Positions 1 to 11,071 of a stretch of DNA of 64,000 nt are shown one piece after another. The translations under genes and the position numbers were made by a program. The notes below the pieces were generated by a model. The model ran no database searches, was not told the origin of the DNA, and saw only the letters and a program-made list of their open reading frames with translations. Source of the DNA: Agarophyton chilense (Eukaryota > Rhodophyta > Florideophyceae > Gracilariales > Gracilariaceae); the NCBI GenBank assembly GCA_030374765.1, contig JARGXX010000100.1, forward strand, positions 1,674,001-1,738,000, read 5' to 3'. The first letter of the stretch is position 1; every line of letters begins with the position of its first letter.

Positions 1-1637
1 CACCCTCAACTTGGTCCACGGGAAAGCCCGCGTCTAAGAGGAACTGCCTCTGCGGATCCAAGCCTGGATCTTCGACCGGCACTGCATTAGTTTGTTGGGT
101 AAACCCATGACAGTACTCTTGAGCAACTCCCGCCGCTGCGGATGGATCGACGGAAGTGGCTACGCCTGCCAGCTCTGGCTCGTCCTCGTAACCGAGTTCA
201 GCCTTAGCTCCCGGCGCTTCCTCATACGGTTCCTCTCTGTTCTCGGATGGAGTAGCATCGTACACGTATCCAGTAAGCTGGTTCGGTGGCATGTCACGCG
301 GGTTCTCCCGAAGAAAGCGAGCCTGCTCGAAGGTCATCAACTGGCGCGTCCAGGGTTCGTACCAAACGAAATCTCCAGCACTTGCTGTTCGTCCAGGAGA
401 ATGGTCGTCGTGTCTTGCACGGGTTCCGCGAGCGGATTGATCAGCGGGCACTCCAGACCAATCGACACTGTCGATCAAATCTACAAGATAGAGGATGTCG
501 GCATGGTTCGCACGGGATCCCAGGACAAGGGAAAGATCGAGTTCTCTCGCATAATTTCGCGCTGTTGGCGAAATGTACCAAACTCTTAAAGGTATCATAA
601 GCATCGAACAGGAGAAACACGGCCATCTTGGCGATAAACTCGGTATATACCACCGTCCAATATTCCGAGAACGGGTCGTTAACCAACGCGGACCCGATGT
701 AGGAGATCGCCGGTGGGAGCTCCACAGGGCAACGACGAGGACTCTCGATCGCCGCCCAATGCTCCGGAATACCGATATAGCGCCCTAAGCGCGCGTTCCG
801 CCGGACGCGGTCAATCTCGATCATTTGATACGGCACAAAATAGCCTAAACTTGATCGAGTACGACGTTCCCAACGGGAATAATCCCAATAGGGAATGTCA
901 CGCTTTCGAATGAAGTGGAACTCCGCACGGAGAAGAGGTTGCTGAAAGCAGAGAGCTGCATCACGCACACCGCGCACACCGCGCCAACTGCTAAAATCGA
1001 CTTCAACGAGTGTCTCGATATACGAGTAACCTTCACCGTCGGTACGGGCTTTCCAGGTATCTAGTTCCCAGTCCTGCGGGAGGAGAACCGTACTGATGAA
1101 TCGGTAAAGACGCTGGTAAATCAGCTTGGTGAACCACGTACGGGCTTCGGATAAGGTTTCCGTTGAATATTGCGCAATCGCGTTGTCTGGCAAAGCAATA
1201 TGGCTCGCCCAGTCGTCGCTATAAATCGCGTGTTCCGGAATACCGTCAGGGAAGTACCCACTGTGTACATACTGTTGTATCAACGCGTCATCGCGGATAG
1301 CAACTGGATCAAACCAGGGCACTTGCGCGAAAAGTTCACCGTTCTCGAGAGGATCTCGTCCATAGAAATCCGCGGGGTGCGGGTAGCTCCGCTGAGCACG
1401 ACGAGAAGGAGTTCGAATCACACCCGCAGAGGCGACGTAAGCCGCGTTCGGCATCGGAGCCACGGTTGGCTGAGGAAACGGTACCGACCGGAATCCGGTG
1501 TACGGTGTGGGGAACGAACGATATGGACCGAGTTGAGCAGTAGGATGCGACGCATAACCAGCAGTGTTGGACGGAGCCCCAGAAGGCACATCCTCAGAGT
1601 AGGGCAGAAACGGGTTGGACCCGGCGTTCGGATTCAT
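1..1637 (-). pseudogene. Antisense accessory ORF (aORF) of C0, cut by the window edge
   Basis: The minus-strand reading encodes a protein clearly homologous to the aORF of C1 (61,115-62,890). Its longest open stretch starts at the ATG at 1,637. Shared blocks in order are TGFRS, PWF..(A/V)RD..LIQ.Y, DW...IA.P, LLRAEF, GYFVPYQ..EI, GRY...P, VELPP, Y.GS...NDP and W.VV. The C-terminal end near position 1 has a FLLDAGFP segment that parallels FLREVGL in C1 and FLEESGIP in C3. The N-terminal ~60 residues are proline- and serine-rich, low in complexity and poorly conserved. No signal peptide, membrane span or known domain is evident. It reads opposite to gag-pol and starts next to the 3' LTR. The copy is broken (at least one break) and truncated by the window. 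Function unknown. Confidence 0.7.
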
Positions 1638-1792
1638 CGCGGGAGATCGAGCTGAAAAGCGGTGAGTAACAGAATGCTGTTGAGAACTGTAAGCGTTGGT
1701 TGGGCGGCGAGGATCTCGTGATGACGATGAGTACCCGGAACACCGGTCCGACTGCGTATAAACGCTTCTTGCGTCCCCTATGGTTCGCGCTT

Positions 1793-1806
1793 AAGGAGGG
1801 GGGTTA
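1793..1806 (+). other. Polypurine tract of C0
   Basis: AAGGAGGGGGGTTA lies directly before a TG that would open the 3' LTR. It is closely similar to the tract of C1 at 62,925-62,937 (AAGGGGGGGGATA), which supports its role as the plus-strand DNA primer site. Confidence 0.55.
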
Positions 1807-2199
1807 TGTAGTATTCTACTATGTCGGGGAATCCGATCTTAACAAATTTTATTTCTTCAGACCGGTGCTTATATTATAGCTGATTATAATAGTTTACTGC
1901 GTTTGGTGAGCATATATGCGTCGCTTTTGGGATCGGATGTCACTATTGTCTTTGTTTCAGTCGTGTGTCATCTTCTTCGTACCCTTACGTACTACTTTGT
2001 GGTGGTCGCTTACTAAGATGCTGTTTGACACGCCAAAAAATGCGATAAAGTCAGGATATAAGATAGTTTTGACAGTATCCAATGGGTATATCAATTCTTC
2101 CGTGCGTTAAGGATGTTACTTGTATTGTTGTGCATAGTATTCAGAAGCGGTGAAGGGGAAGAAGTTTGGTAAAGATATCTGCTAATATGTTGTCTGTGA

Positions 2200-2900
2200 G
2201 TATGCAGTGTAGGCCTTTTGCACCCGGTGAAACGTAAAGATGCGGATGGCGGCGTTGGAGGTCAATATACTTTCGTTGTGAAGTGCAACCTCCGTGAAAG
2301 AGTTTTCCTACGAGTTAGACATTTTAACGCTTGCGCTTGTTATGAACCTTGCCACCCATTAGAGCATCCCCATCGGGCATGGGTAAATTACCAAGTGATC
2401 AAATTTGCTTCCATGCACATGTTTGGTCGGCCGCACCGGTCAATAAAAGTGTCAAATAAAATAGCACCGGGAGAATTTCAGGGTGCAAATCGAGAAGATT
2501 TGCCTCCTTGCTTTTTGACCTGGTGTTTTCGAAGCAAACGTTTGCAAGCTGCCCATTGATCAAAATAGAGTACATTTCGAGGCAAAATTAAAGAAGTAGG
2601 CAAACTCCATGCTCTCTATGTTACATAGATGGAAAATTTTCATCACCAAGAGTTCTTCTAAATGACCCTCCTTTCTGTTGCATTACTTTTCTCCTTTAAT
2701 GGCAGAGCCCACTCCTCCTTCGACACGACACTTTTCATGTGCACTATCGCAACTAGCAGGAAAACCAACGATTACGGCACCCAAACGAAAAACGTTTCAC
2801 ATCGAGCTAACTTTACACTACTAGAAAACGATTCCATCGCAAAGGGTGGATCACAGTCTCCTAGAATCCGATAAAAAGCCCAGAACAAAATGCAAAAGAC
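2200..2900. other. Spacer without a recognisable gene
   Basis: Mixed composition with only short open stretches and no recognisable protein motif. It may include the outer part of the C0 LTR, whose end I could not place. Confidence 0.4.
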
Positions 2901-2903
2901 TTT

Positions 2904-3618
2904 TTGAAGAAAGTTGTTGATGTCTATAACAATATTTTCAAGCCCTTAAACAGCGACAAACAAACTCTTGAATACATTCGTGCTGGTATCAAAGCAATCA
3001 AAAAAGAATGTACGGTTTTTTATGGCTCCTGTTGTCGTGTTGTGTGCGCAAGGCCCAGTAGGGTCTCTGTAAAGGATTTGATCTTTATGGCGACAGGTCT
3101 CTTTAACGGTGTAGAAATATCAGAAGCTCAAGAAGACTGCGAAAAGCCATTTCGTTCCTTGTCGTCCTGAGAGGTTCTTCGCCATCACGGAAAGTTTTCG
3201 GCTGCTTTGACACCATCAATTTCAGGAACAGAAATTGACCAAGAGGAGGTGCACTTCAACAACTCGGGCACTAATACAGAGCCTATTCTATATGTTAAAC
3301 CTCTCATTGGGCGTCTTCGCGCGAAAGATACATTGGAAAAGAAGAACAACTCGTAAAATCAGCTTTAATGTAGCTTCAAAGTCTTTAGCTACGCAGGTAG
3401 AACTTTATGAGACACTAAAACGTCACTATGAGATCTTGCTGTTTACAAACGCCTCTGCAGGGTGCAATGAATCAGAGGCAGTAGAATTCTTTAGTTTCAC
3501 GCGTGAAAAGGCCTTTTCGTATCTACGTGTAGAGAGAAAGCACAATAAAAATTTCCACTTCTCGAGGGAGTCGAAGAAAAGCGAGCGCAAATACAATGAT
3601 GATAGCAGTGAAGTTTGA
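2904..3618 (+). pseudogene. Possible decayed host gene with an FCP1/NIF-phosphatase-like trace
   Basis: Two plus-strand open stretches (2,904-3,170 and 3,235-3,618) and a third frame between them have protein-like composition, but no single frame covers the region. The first has an amphipathic start (VDVYNNIFKPLNSDKQTLEY). The second contains ETLKRHYEILLFTNAS, which recalls the block after the catalytic motif of FCP1/NIF-type phosphatases (E.L...YEI.LFTAS). I do not see the DLDETL catalytic motif, so an active enzyme is unlikely on this reading. Alternatives are a multi-exon gene with introns, or chance open frames. The family assignment is speculative. Confidence 0.25.
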
Positions 3619-6340
3619 AATGTCCATAGTTTTCCCTCATCACACAACGTGCGGGGAGAGCAAACTAAGCGAAATCAGAAGGCCAGAGGCGAGAACTCCA
3701 AGTCACAAGACAGGTAATAAATAAAGTTCATATGCTCGTGGATGCGGCAAAGATGAAATACCATGTGTCACTTTGTGAAAGGGAGCGTAGATTGCAAGAC
3801 GTCGCCCATAAACAGAGAGGGCACCTGCTCCAATCCAAAACACATGACGCGAAGCTCTTTTCTTAACGTTTCGGCGACTGCGGCGGTAACCTTGTGTAGT
3901 ATCCGCTCTAACGGAGAGAGCAGACACCTGCGACAGCGTTCGGACTGCCGATGGGTGGCTTGCAGCGAAGGAAAAGGGGTGGAAGAGATACAACACCAGC
4001 GAGAAGGTGAATAGTGCAACTGTAAAAAGTTGATGGGACGTAGGTACGAGACGGCTCGTGAAGCGGTTGGGGCCTGACTATCTATTATAGCTCGTCCAGA
4101 TCTCCGGTTAAGGAATTCTAAGCGAGGAACAGAATAGTTATGATGCCCATGTTGTCTCCTTTACTTGGAGTCAGCGCTCACCTCTGGTACACTATACACT
4201 GTGTAGCAGGGCGAGTGCCAAATAAATATTTAAATAATATCCAGTGGTCAGCCACTTAACCAAACCACGGTATTAATATGGTCCCTAATGGACGTTTAGC
4301 TACAAAGGGTAGTAAAACCAGCCACGTGGATCGCCACTACATGCACCGTTGCAAGCCACTCCACTCGTGATACCACGTGTCCCAACACTGTACCCTGCCT
4401 CCTGGCATCCTACGCGGTGTGCCGTTTCATAGCACAATGCTGATGACCCAGATTTATACATGGCCTGGCCGGTATCGGACCGGAAGTCGCACGTGTTCTC
4501 GAGCCATACATCCTCCAATTTTTTTTTTCTATAAGACCTGCCCCGGTCGGTTCCGACGAATTATGGTAAAGTCAGGTTGAAATAAGAAGCCCAACCTCTC
4601 TCTCTTCTTACACCCGAAGCATTCTGTTACACAGTATTTGTCTCTCTTCTTCCATCAAAATTTCCGCCTTTTTCTTTCCTTATTTGGATAATAGGTCCGC
4701 TCTTGACCGCAATTGGATCGTTTTCTTGCAAACACTGCACTCACTTGGGACTGTTCATCACGTCCTGCAATTTATAGAACAACATGTTACGGCATAGATC
4801 TCACATCCTAAAACCATTCTGAACTTGACAAAAAACATTTACTTTCATTGTTTCTTTGGTTTTTTTGTAATTTCTGACTTCTGTCTTTATTGTATATACT
4901 GCAAATGTCTGCGATATAATTGAGAAAATACTCCTTTATATCAAGAAGTGATTCGGACAAAGAAGCCGTCATCGTTATCAAGAGAGAAACATTCATCAAT
5001 CACTCTCCACCTTCTCCCAAACCTTGAAGTAACTACTGCAGGCAGCATGTTTTTGGGATTCTATCAAATCGAGATGCGTAGCTCTCGTCCCCAACCTCAA
5101 AAGCTCTCTATAAAATGCGATTTTGTGTTTAGATTCAACATGCACAGAGAGGGCCAATTTAAATAGCTCCAAAACGGTTGTGAGCCTCAAAAAGCGTTAA
5201 AATGTACTCGGCTTATTTTCAAAACACTAGTTTTGGATGCCTTGTATTCAATGTCAAGTTTTTTGAAGCTTACGATATTTGAGTTCATTGTAAAAGTGAT
5301 TCTCATCGAGCGAGCGTCAGAAAGAATAATAATATCTAAGTAAATAGAGTTTTAACATTGTACAATAAGCCTTTAATTCATTTTTTTATTTCATCACGTC
5401 TTTATATTTTCGCACTGACTTACCATACGTATACTGATCTCTTAATCAGACGCACTCTTTACCAAATACACTTTTTGTCGTCCTCCTTGGACTTCTTCTT
5501 TTCTTTTTTCTGGACTGCTACTATAGAGAGCATATCTACTACTTGTGTTTCCTTGGGTTATAACAATCTGCGTTGCATCCCATCATTACTTTGACGAATA
5601 TGTCGTTCCCAGGAAGAATGCTTTTCCCATTTAATCTGGGGTTGATTAGAAATTGGGTTTCAACAGCTACGACAAACCTGTGTTTAGAAAGAAAATGAGA
5701 ACCTTTAGCGCTCGTGCTGGTCGGAAGGCACATCTTTTACACTAAGTGCTTCAAACACCGAACTACCGCCAAGTTCTTTTGAAAAACACGTTAAGATTTC
5801 CTTTTTGAAATAGAATTTTTGTAACTGATAAAGTAGTATTTTCCTAGTTTAGGTATTTCTCGCATTTAATTGTTCTTTTTCGTGAACAAAAAACGCTGTC
5901 GGCGCAATAAAAAGAAGCAACAATCCAAACTTTTTAAGACATTTTCAAATCCCAGATTTTTCTGAAAAGCCCATTCCATTGCATCAAACCATATCTCCTT
6001 TTTTCCCGACATCCTCTGGATGCGATAAACCAGAGACGCAGAATCAATCCGAGCAACAAACGGTGAAAGTTGTTTGGGTATCTACATTAGAAAAGGGATT
6101 ATGCTTACGGCGTTAAAACTGGAGGAATTGCAGCTCATGATGACTGAAAACCTGTGGCCATGGGAAAGACGTGCGAAACCCAGGCACACCATAATTTTCC
6201 CATAAATCTCTCCCAAACTCTGAATCACAGAGAGAGAGAAAATTGTTTGACGGATCACGGATGAGGATGGAGGCGACATTCTTACAAGTGATGTCTGTGA
6301 AATAGTAGGATTGTAAGCACCTCAGTCTGTGCCTTGGTAG
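3619..6340. other. Long AT-rich stretch without a supported gene
   Basis: Short open frames on both strands lack recognisable motifs, and poly-T and poly-A runs are frequent (for example near 4,520 and 4,860). I see no RNA gene, tandem array or transposon end. It is probably intergenic. Confidence 0.5.
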
Positions 6341-7527
6341 TTGTTGCGCACTCTACGAACGAGGGCGCCAGAGGGAGGGCGAAAACTGTGGGTCGGTTTT
6401 GTAATGTCAGCTTACAGTGAAGTCAGTGGCGTCGCGCACCACCGTCTTGGCGTTGGAATGGGCTCGCTGGAACTGCAGCCTGAAAGGCGCACCGGCGCCG
6501 CGGCGGAGGTGCAACGTGTGTGGTGTTGGTTGGCCGGTGAGCGCAGCCGTGCTGAAGGTGTGAAGGGCCCGACACGAGCCCTGCGTGTACGCGTGTGCTG
6601 TGTACAGTACGAAGGTAGATACGTCGCTCCCACGCTCCAATTGGAAGCTTCGCTGTCGCCAGCTGCCGCCCGCTCTCTCCATGAGCTTACCTTCAGCATT
6701 TCCGTCATCTTTCCATTTCTCCCCTCCCCGCCTTGCTCTCTTGTCATCGCCACTGTCGTTCCCACGCTCACATTCCTCCCGCTGCCTCCCCACAGTCAAT
6801 ACATTCACTTTCCCAACGCTTTTGCCCTCACGCCCCAGTCCTCTATCCACCGACTTGCCATCTTTTACATCGCTTCTGCGCTCATCTTTCGCTCGTTTTC
6901 TTCAACAAATTTGCCCTCATTCTGCGCGGCTAAGAATTCTTTGCTTTCTTCTCCTTCACTTCTTTACTCTGTGCTCTGCTTTCATCGACAATCTTCTCTT
7001 TGCTGCTGCCCCTTGGATATCGCCTGAGCATCAATCAACTTTTGTTTTCATCTGCTTGAGTCTGGAGATCGTCCCACATTCGACCGCTCTTTGTTCTCTG
7101 CTGCCTGTTTTTACAGCGTTGTATTCTGAATAACGCAGCGCCACTTTCTTAGACTGGGACATTCGCCATCATTCACCCTCCGATTCGTTTGGTCTCCCTT
7201 GTGCATCTCTGCTTTGAGTTTTTTTTGCTTTTCACTTTCCTATTATTTGTTTATTTATTCGAACGAGCTACTCATTTCGCCAACTCATATTCTTTTTGCA
7301 CCTGAAGATTTTTCGACTTGGTGAGGCAACTCTATTTTTGATTCGAGTCATATCCTTGGGTTTCTTTCCTTTTTCACATCTCACGCGTCCGAGTCCACAG
7401 AAAACCCAAGAATAAGAGTTCTTTCTCTTCATTTCGTTTTCCCCCGAGACATTGACTGGCTTTGTGCTTCGTCTCGTTTATCGGGGTACGTTCAATATCT
7501 TTTTTTGTTTTGTTTTAATACATCAAA
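6340..7527 (+). promoter_or_regulatory. GC-rich block followed by a long C+T-rich leader upstream of the 7,528 ORF
   Basis: About 6,360-6,660 is GC-rich and CpG-rich compared with its surroundings. From about 6,660 to 7,500 the plus strand is strongly pyrimidine-biased (runs such as TCTTTGCTTTCTTCTCC). Open frames through this stretch are serine-, leucine- and phenylalanine-rich on one strand and charged on the other, which is what pyrimidine bias produces, so I do not call them genes. The arrangement of a GC block, a pyrimidine-rich leader and then a short ORF recurs at 8,280-9,574, which suggests a promoter plus 5' untranslated leader. Confidence 0.4.
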
Positions 7528-7839
7528 ATGACAATGCACAGCCTTAATGAGGATTCGAATCATATGGGAACCGGATGTGCTCTGCGTCTTCCTCCAAAGA
7601 AGCGATACAAATTTCGAACCAAAAACAGCAACAAAGTGTTTCGTACCTTCTCAAAGCTTCGTAGGACGGCATTCAACAAGAACACAAGAAACTGCGTATC
7701 GGCTTTGATCAGGGGCGTGAAAACAATAACACTTTTTGACGCTTCCCATAAGCATGCGGAAAATAGAGTCTCTCTTCCTGCCATGTCTCAAGATCTAAAC
7801 ACAGGTATCATCACCATGTCTCACCTGCCTGTGGAGTGA
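7528..7839 (+). CDS. Small basic hypothetical protein (103 aa)
   Basis: The ORF starts at an ATG preceded by AA in a favourable context (CATCAAAATGAC), with a second in-frame ATG two codons later. The protein is lysine- and arginine-rich in its first 65 residues (PPKKRYKFRTKNSNK, then FSKLRRTAFNK), which looks like nuclear-localisation or nucleic-acid-binding sequence. The C-terminal third is neutral. No domain, signal peptide or membrane span is recognised. It sits at the end of a roughly 850-base pyrimidine-rich leader, the same arrangement as the ORF at 9,110. No AATAAA is obvious just downstream of the stop. It may be an intronless host gene, a first exon, or a chance ORF. Confidence 0.4.
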   Translation: MTMHSLNEDSNHMGTGCALRLPPKKRYKFRTKNSNKVFRTFSKLRRTAFNKNTRNCVSALIRGVKTITLFDASHKHAENRVSLPAMSQDLNTGIITMSHLPVE

Positions 7840-8430
7840 CTTTGGTTTTTGAAACCTTCATCGTTTACGTTCCTTGGGCAGACGTTCTAGATCCTATCGC
7901 AAACACGCACACACTGCGACATGCACGCGGGTGGCTCTCTGTGATTGATCACTCTCGAAACATAATGCACCGAAGAGAACCGATATGCGTCGCTTTTGAC
8001 CGTCTCCCGTAGTCAAGGGCACTGGCTTGTATTTCAAGCTGAGAGGAGACAGTCTCGAACACCAGGTAGTTCATGGGATTGTTTGGAATACAGTTTACTA
8101 CTTCGCGGTTTCGAGCAAGGCAAAAGGTTTGCACACACTCTAGCAGATGTAAAGCTAGAGAGGCCAAGCATTAAGAATTACAGTAAACTTTAAAATGATT
8201 TCGAATGGCAAATCACAATTGCCTGCAAAAAGCATCTGAGCAAATGCAGACTGAAACAGTGAAGTCCTTTATTTTCCTTTGATATTTCGAGTTTGGAATG
8301 CGGCCACGTGGCTGGCGCATTTGCGCTTTCAACTTCAAAGAGATGCCACCCGAGGCGGCTTCGTGTCAGGGAATCAAAGCATTAATTCGAAAAGAACGTG
8401 TCGACAGACGACACACGTCCTCGGCGACGT
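7840..8430. other. Spacer between two small ORFs
   Basis: No supported gene. A GC-richer patch begins near 8,300 and leads into the next pyrimidine-rich leader. Confidence 0.4.
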
Positions 8431-9109
8431 GGCCCTTCATTGCGTGGCATGCCTTGCAAGCTCGTCTGCGCTGTCAGTCTTCCTTCGCTCTCCGAAACCT
8501 TGTCCTCCCTCGCGGATCCTTCCGTCGCATTGTGTGTTTATTCTCTCCTCCTCAAATTATCGTCCTCACTTTAACTTGTCATTTTCTTAGCTCGAGTCGC
8601 TTCGCTCATTCAGAGTTCGTATCTCGTTTCTGTACCACACAAGTTTCTTCTGCTTTGTTTGCGTCGGTTCCCTACCACAATATTCTAAGGAGAAGAGACC
8701 TCATAAGTGTGGCTGGCTTTCCGCTGCGATTCTGAACATCTCTGCTTGTGCGCTCGCCCACACGCTTCGTACTTTCGGAAGTCTTATACACTCGATCTAC
8801 TTTCCGTTCATCTTCCCACACTACAAGATACATCCGAAACCCCCTGCGGACCAGGTCTTTCACACTTTCCTTGGATCGACTACGACCCTTCCCCTCGCCA
8901 AGTTATTCGTTCTTTTCAAAAGCTGCGAGACGTCGTCATCTGCTGATCTCACTTCGCTTCAATTCTGTCCGACACGCTGAATCCCGCTTTTCATTGCGTT
9001 TGATCTATCAGCCGGGCTGTTTTCTCATCTCGTTATTCCAAAGTTGTTGTCCACCTACGCAGCCCATTCTATTTTCTATTTATATAACCTCGCCTTCTCC
9101 CCTGCAAAA
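8430..9109 (+). promoter_or_regulatory. C+T-rich leader upstream of the 9,110 ORF
   Basis: The plus strand is pyrimidine-biased up to the start codon, like the stretch before 7,528. A TATTTATATAACC sequence lies about 25-35 bases before the ATG at 9,110. It could be a TATA-like element, although that is very close to the start codon. No long ORF here looks real. Confidence 0.35.
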
Positions 9110-9574
9110 ATGATGCGCAGTTTGTTTGACCTACCTCTTCGGCGCCTTTTCTTCCCAAAGCCCACCATCACAAAGAAGTCATGCCGCAAGTGTTGTTCGA
9201 AATCGTCCTTGCCGCTCAAGAAGAGAAAAACATACCGCTGCGACGATAGAACGGCAGTCGAAAATGCTTGCGGGGATGTAATAGTAACACAGAGCTCCAA
9301 GTCAGATACGAAAACCGGGCGGCCAGCAGTGCTAGCTCATTTTTCACGTCCAGACGTTGAAAAATCTTCAAAACACCGTAACTCAGGAAGCGTTTGGCCG
9401 TCGGAAACTCCTCTCCGGTCCACTTTGAACGTCGTTTACACTGACTTAACATCGATTGATGGTAGAGACGTCGTTCGGGTGTCGGAACTAATGCAAATGC
9501 TTACAATCCGCTGTCAGCCAGTGTCAGGTTGTTTAAGTACATCACTACGGGTATTGGATCGACTAAGGCGCTGA
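9110..9574 (+). CDS. Small basic, cysteine-containing hypothetical protein (154 aa)
   Basis: Translation is taken from the tandem ATGATG at 9,110 (context GCAAAAATGATG), which is better placed than an upstream in-frame ATG at 9,044 inside the pyrimidine-rich leader. Residues 1-45 are strongly basic, with a cysteine cluster (KKSCRKCCSKSS) followed by PLKKRKTYR, a plausible nuclear-localisation signal. The middle is serine- and charge-rich and the C-terminus ends in LRVLDRLRR. No known domain is visible. An AATAAA begins 20 bases after the stop, followed by GT-rich sequence, as expected for a real 3' end. This makes it the best-supported host gene in the window, although its function is unknown. 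Confidence 0.5.
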   Translation: MMRSLFDLPLRRLFFPKPTITKKSCRKCCSKSSLPLKKRKTYRCDDRTAVENACGDVIVTQSSKSDTKTGRPAVLAHFSRPDVEKSSKHRNSGSVWPSETPLRSTLNVVYTDLTSIDGRDVVRVSELMQMLTIRCQPVSGCLSTSLRVLDRLRR

Positions 9575-9593
9575 TCATCTGAAGAATTAAGAC

Positions 9594-9599
9594 AATAAA
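9594..9599 (+). terminator. Polyadenylation signal for the 9,110 ORF
   Basis: AATAAA sits 20 bases after the stop codon and is followed within about 10 bases by TTGTGGTGTCTTT, a GT-rich downstream element. Confidence 0.5.
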
Positions 9600-10363
9600 G
9601 ACTTGTGGTGTCTTTCTAGCGTTCAACCGACTGAGTTGTGATTTGCAAGCACTGAACACATTTTGAGACAAAAGCTTTTCTGGAAATAATATTTCTACTT
9701 GAGCATTAGAGCAGGCAGTGCGTGAACAATATCATAACTACTTCATTTTCCGCATCACAAGCGCTACTACTGATTTTGAATTATCAAACGCTCGAATATG
9801 CAACCTGAGCCAGTCCATGTATTCTGCGCATTCGCTGAGGAAATGAAAGCCACGGTGTGTATAAGAACAAGAGCACAGATGGAGCCCGTTTGGTATGGAG
9901 AAATTGGTCTAGTGGCGAGAACGACAGAGCTGATAAGAGATCAGAGAGGCAAGTTCGAGGTCGCGACACTTTGTACGACAGAGTCGTCTCAACCGGTGAG
10001 AGAAAAGGCCCGAGGCCAACAGGTCCACGCACAGGCGCCGTGAGAGCACAAGCCAGTGTGTTGACCAATCAAAATTGGGGCCTCTTTCTGTCAGACTTCA
10101 AGCCACGGAGTTTGCATCTTTCGGCAGCTGACTGCGGGCTCGTTCTTCCAATCTCATGGGTCCTGGCGAAAAAGAGTCATCAACAATGTCTCTTTGCCAC
10201 CAGTAAGACGAAATTGTGTACTCAAATACCGCCACATGTAGATGAGATGGAGCAATCAGGTCAAGAAAGCCAGCAGAAATCTCTAAGGGCAGCTCCTTCC
10301 GCCGAGAATGTTGTCAAATGTTCCTTTACCTTCATGACCCACCGCCACTTTTCTTGCACGCGT
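9600..10363. other. Spacer without a supported gene
   Basis: Overlapping plus-strand open frames (for example 9,857-10,402) lack conserved-looking motifs and partly oppose the minus-strand ORF that follows. I do not call them. Confidence 0.4.
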
Positions 10364-11071
10364 TCATCCTGGGAAAGAAAACCACTTTCCGAGGGATCGT
10401 AAGAAATGGCCTACCACCCTGGACACCTTCTCCGCCACCCAAACCATGGCATCCGCCAGAGTCGATACCAAACTTTTTCGGCCTTCAACGCCACGCGACA
10501 TACGCTCCCGCACTTTGCTCACCATCCGACTGTTGAGCTCCCACCCATTTGATGCGCCTGACGCAGGGCTGGCGCGCAGCGAACGTAGCTGATATGGGAT
10601 ATGGTTTCTTTCTGCTAGTTTCCATCCCGAGCTACGTTCACCACGCAGCTTGCTCTGGTACGCTTTCACTTCTGCCGCCCACTCGTCGGCCTCGGCTTTG
10701 CTTGTTAGGGAGCAACTAGCCGACGAGTGTACGCCGCCTGCGCGTGTGCCCTCCATGCCACTGACAACCCGCCAACGTCCTGGGGAACACTCGTTTGTCT
10801 CTTGTGCCGAGCTCACACCTGTCTGCAGTTTGGGGCAGTTAACTGACATTGGGTTTTTCGGCACGCCTTTCGCCCGGGACATCTCAAGTTGAGCCTTGTC
10901 TTTCTCCGAAAAGCTCAAAGCTGCGGTTTGCGGGCCGGGATTTTCAGATACCCTGGAATCTCGCGTACAATTTGAGCGCAGCGGGGTCTTAATCGCTCTC
11001 ACACTTTCCAAAGCAGCTGCCATTCTGCCGTCCTTCTCCTTCTTGATTTCGTCAAAGACGGCCAGGCTCAT
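10364..11071 (-). CDS. Hypothetical protein (235 aa), possibly one exon
   Basis: This is the longest open frame in the putative host interval. The ATG at 11,071 opens MSLAVFDEIKKEKDGRMAAA. The protein is hydrophilic, rich in Ser, Arg, Glu and Ala, with helix-prone charged segments (SEKDKAQLEMSRAKG, ADEWAAEVKAYQSKL) and a more amphipathic C-terminal helix (LADAMVWVAEKVSRVVGHFL). No signal peptide, convincing membrane span or known domain is seen. Local GC is higher than in the flanks, which favours coding but also lengthens chance ORFs. It could be a complete small gene, one exon of a larger one, or spurious. Confidence 0.4.
   Translation of the reverse strand: MSLAVFDEIKKEKDGRMAAALESVRAIKTPLRSNCTRDSRVSENPGPQTAALSFSEKDKAQLEMSRAKGVPKNPMSVNCPKLQTGVSSAQETNECSPGRWRVVSGMEGTRAGGVHSSASCSLTSKAEADEWAAEVKAYQSKLRGERSSGWKLAERNHIPYQLRSLRASPASGASNGWELNSRMVSKVRERMSRGVEGRKSLVSTLADAMVWVAEKVSRVVGHFLRSLGKWFSFPG

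Larger units (their letters stand above)
1..2200 (+). mobile_element. 3' end of a decayed chromovirus-type LTR element (C0)
   Basis: Only the tail of this element lies in the window. Reading along the plus strand it shows an antisense ORF (1-1,637, minus strand), then a polypurine tract at 1,793-1,806 (AAGGAGGGGGGTTA), then an LTR that appears to start with TG at 1,807. The order (antisense ORF, purine tract, LTR) is the same as in the better preserved C1 element at 52,406-63,778. The LTR's outer end is not identifiable; about 2,200 is a guess. Gag and pol would lie left of the window. The element is old and broken. Confidence 0.6.

Noticed and set aside
92-589. 165-codon plus-strand ORF at the left edge
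   Set aside because: It is the reverse-strand shadow of the antisense ORF of C0, whose motifs are clear on the minus strand.
6341-7133. Overlapping long ORFs on both strands (228, 182 and 147 codons)
   Set aside because: The stretch is strongly pyrimidine-biased, which depletes stops on one strand and gives Ser/Leu/Phe/Pro-rich frames. No motifs are visible.
9857-10402. 181-codon plus-strand ORF
   Set aside because: Irregular composition, no motif, and it overlaps the end of the longer minus-strand ORF at 10,364-11,071. Not supported enough to call.
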